A stretch of 13,248 bases of DNA from Alphaproteobacteria bacterium (lineage in GTDB: Bacteria > Pseudomonadota > Alphaproteobacteria > Micavibrionales > CSBR16-224), in NCBI GenBank assembly GCA_006226225.1, contig SBHI01000162.1:1-13248 (forward strand), given 5' to 3'. A program made the translations under genes and the position numbers. Shown piece by piece: positions 12,386 through 13,248 of this stretch (positions within the stretch are counted from its first letter, which is position 1; every line of letters begins with the position of its first letter). The notes under the pieces were generated by a model. It was not told the DNA's origin and searched no databases. It saw only the letters and a program-made list of their open reading frames with translations.

Positions 12386-13248
12386 ATGATCCCTTTTGCT
12401 CTGGCCATTCACGGCGGCGCTGGTACAATCACGAAAGAGATTGACCCCGCCCCTTATCTTGCCGTTTTACACGACTCTTTGGATGCTGGATATGCCGTGC
12501 TGTCCAGCGGCGGCAGCGCCCTTGATGCAGTCTCTGCCGCCGTACTGATTCTGGAGGATTCCCCGCTTTACAATGCCGGACGCGGCGCGGTTTACAATCA
12601 TGAAACCCGTCACGAGCTGGATGCCGCCGTGATGGATGGCGCAAACCGCAAGGCCGGTGCCGTCGGTGGTGCAACAAAAATCCGCAACCCCGTACTGGCG
12701 GCACGGGCAGTGATGGAACATTCCCCGCATGTGCTGCTGACAGGCGACGGCGCAAACCATTTCGCCGCTGAACACGGTTTGAAGATGGTAGAAAATGCGT
12801 GGTTTAATACCGATCACCGTCTGAAACAACTACAACAGGCACAGCAAAAAAACAGAATCCAGCTCGATTTTTCCGATGATGACGCGGTAGAAACCGGAAC
12901 GGTCGGTGCGGTGGCGCTGGACGCAAACGGCAACCTTGCTGCTGCCACCTCAACAGGAGGGCTCACCAATAAAGCCGCGGGGCGCGTCGGCGATACCCCG
13001 ATTATCGGTGCGGGAACCTATGCTGAAAACGGTATTTGCGCTATTTCGGCAACAGGAACAGGGGATGAAATCATCCGTATCGTCATGGCACATGACATCG
13101 CCAACCGCATAAAATATCTGGGGGAAGATATCGAAACCGCCACCGATTACAGCCTGCAACAGCTGAAATCCTTAAATGGTGACGGCGGGCTGATTGCGGT
13201 GACGCATGACGGCACAATCCATATGCCTTTTATCAGCCGCGGCATGTT
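12386..13248 (+). CDS. iaaA: Isoaspartyl peptidase / plant-type L-asparaginase, 3' end cut
   Basis: I translated this frame by hand: 287 codons from the ATG at 12386 to the window end with no stop, so the gene is incomplete. It closely matches the plant-type asparaginase (Ntn-hydrolase) family, which removes beta-aspartyl (isoaspartyl) residues from peptides and hydrolyses L-asparagine. The precursor cleaves itself before a threonine, here T172 in ETGTVGAVALD. Other family motifs are AIHGGAG (7-13), NAGRGAV (63-69), HELDAAVMDG (76-85), STGG (189-192), GRVGDTP (199-205) and the ATGTG substrate loop (222-226). The E. coli relative has about 320 residues, so perhaps 30 residues are missing. GAAGG lies 11 nt before the ATG. 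It starts 25 bp after ftsH with no terminator between, so co-transcription is likely. The usual alphaproteobacterial gene here is glmM. Confidence 0.92.
   Translation, partial: MIPFALAIHGGAGTITKEIDPAPYLAVLHDSLDAGYAVLSSGGSALDAVSAAVLILEDSPLYNAGRGAVYNHETRHELDAAVMDGANRKAGAVGGATKIRNPVLAARAVMEHSPHVLLTGDGANHFAAEHGLKMVENAWFNTDHRLKQLQQAQQKNRIQLDFSDDDAVETGTVGAVALDANGNLAAATSTGGLTNKAAGRVGDTPIIGAGTYAENGICAISATGTGDEIIRIVMAHDIANRIKYLGEDIETATDYSLQQLKSLNGDGGLIAVTHDGTIHMPFISRGM

Noticed and set aside
1..13248. Search for CRISPR, tRNA, rRNA, IS ends and phage genes
   Set aside because: No repeat-spacer pattern, cloverleaf-like sequence, transposase motif or phage protein was found by reading; the genes are ordinary chromosomal ones.

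Overview
The window looks like core chromosome of an alphaproteobacterium with mid-range GC. Two things point there. One is a DUF1013/TrcR-type cell-cycle regulator, a family known essentially from Alphaproteobacteria. The other is the gene order pal - ybgF(cpoB) - tilS - ftsH, the usual tail of the Tol-Pal cluster in that class. I cannot name the genus. I see no insertion sequence, phage gene, CRISPR array, tRNA or rRNA.

Layout. (1) 1-1490, minus strand: a long open frame that runs off the left edge, encoding an acidic, cytoplasmic-looking protein I do not recognise, with a Gln/Gly repeat at the window edge. (2) 1491-1742: a 252 bp divergent control region. (3) 1743-2420, plus: trcR-like regulator, followed by two tandem hairpins, the second a strong terminator. 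(4) 2446-3912, minus: lolA followed by a PGAM-type histidine phosphatase, probably one transcript. (5) 3913-3992: a short divergent promoter region with a perfect 10 bp inverted repeat. (6) 3993-4943, plus: fmt with a TTG start. (7) 4948-7176, minus: a UvrD/PcrA helicase whose stop codon lies 4 bp from that of fmt. (8) 7177-7318: divergent control region with a candidate pal promoter. (9) 7319 to the right edge, plus: a closely packed run pal, ybgF, tilS, ftsH and a plant-type asparaginase/isoaspartyl peptidase cut by the window end.

How the genes fit together. LolA carries outer-membrane lipoproteins across the periplasm, and Pal is such a lipoprotein. Pal and YbgF/CpoB couple outer-membrane constriction to septal peptidoglycan synthesis. 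FtsH degrades membrane and short-lived proteins. TilS, Fmt and UvrD supply tRNA modification, initiator-tRNA formylation and DNA repair. The set is housekeeping in character. The unusual parts are the unrecognised edge gene, pal lying apart from tolQRAB, the sites in the small intergenic gaps, and a likely extra promoter in front of ftsH.

No clearly new multi-gene system is visible. The best candidate for novelty is the unrecognised gene at the left edge.
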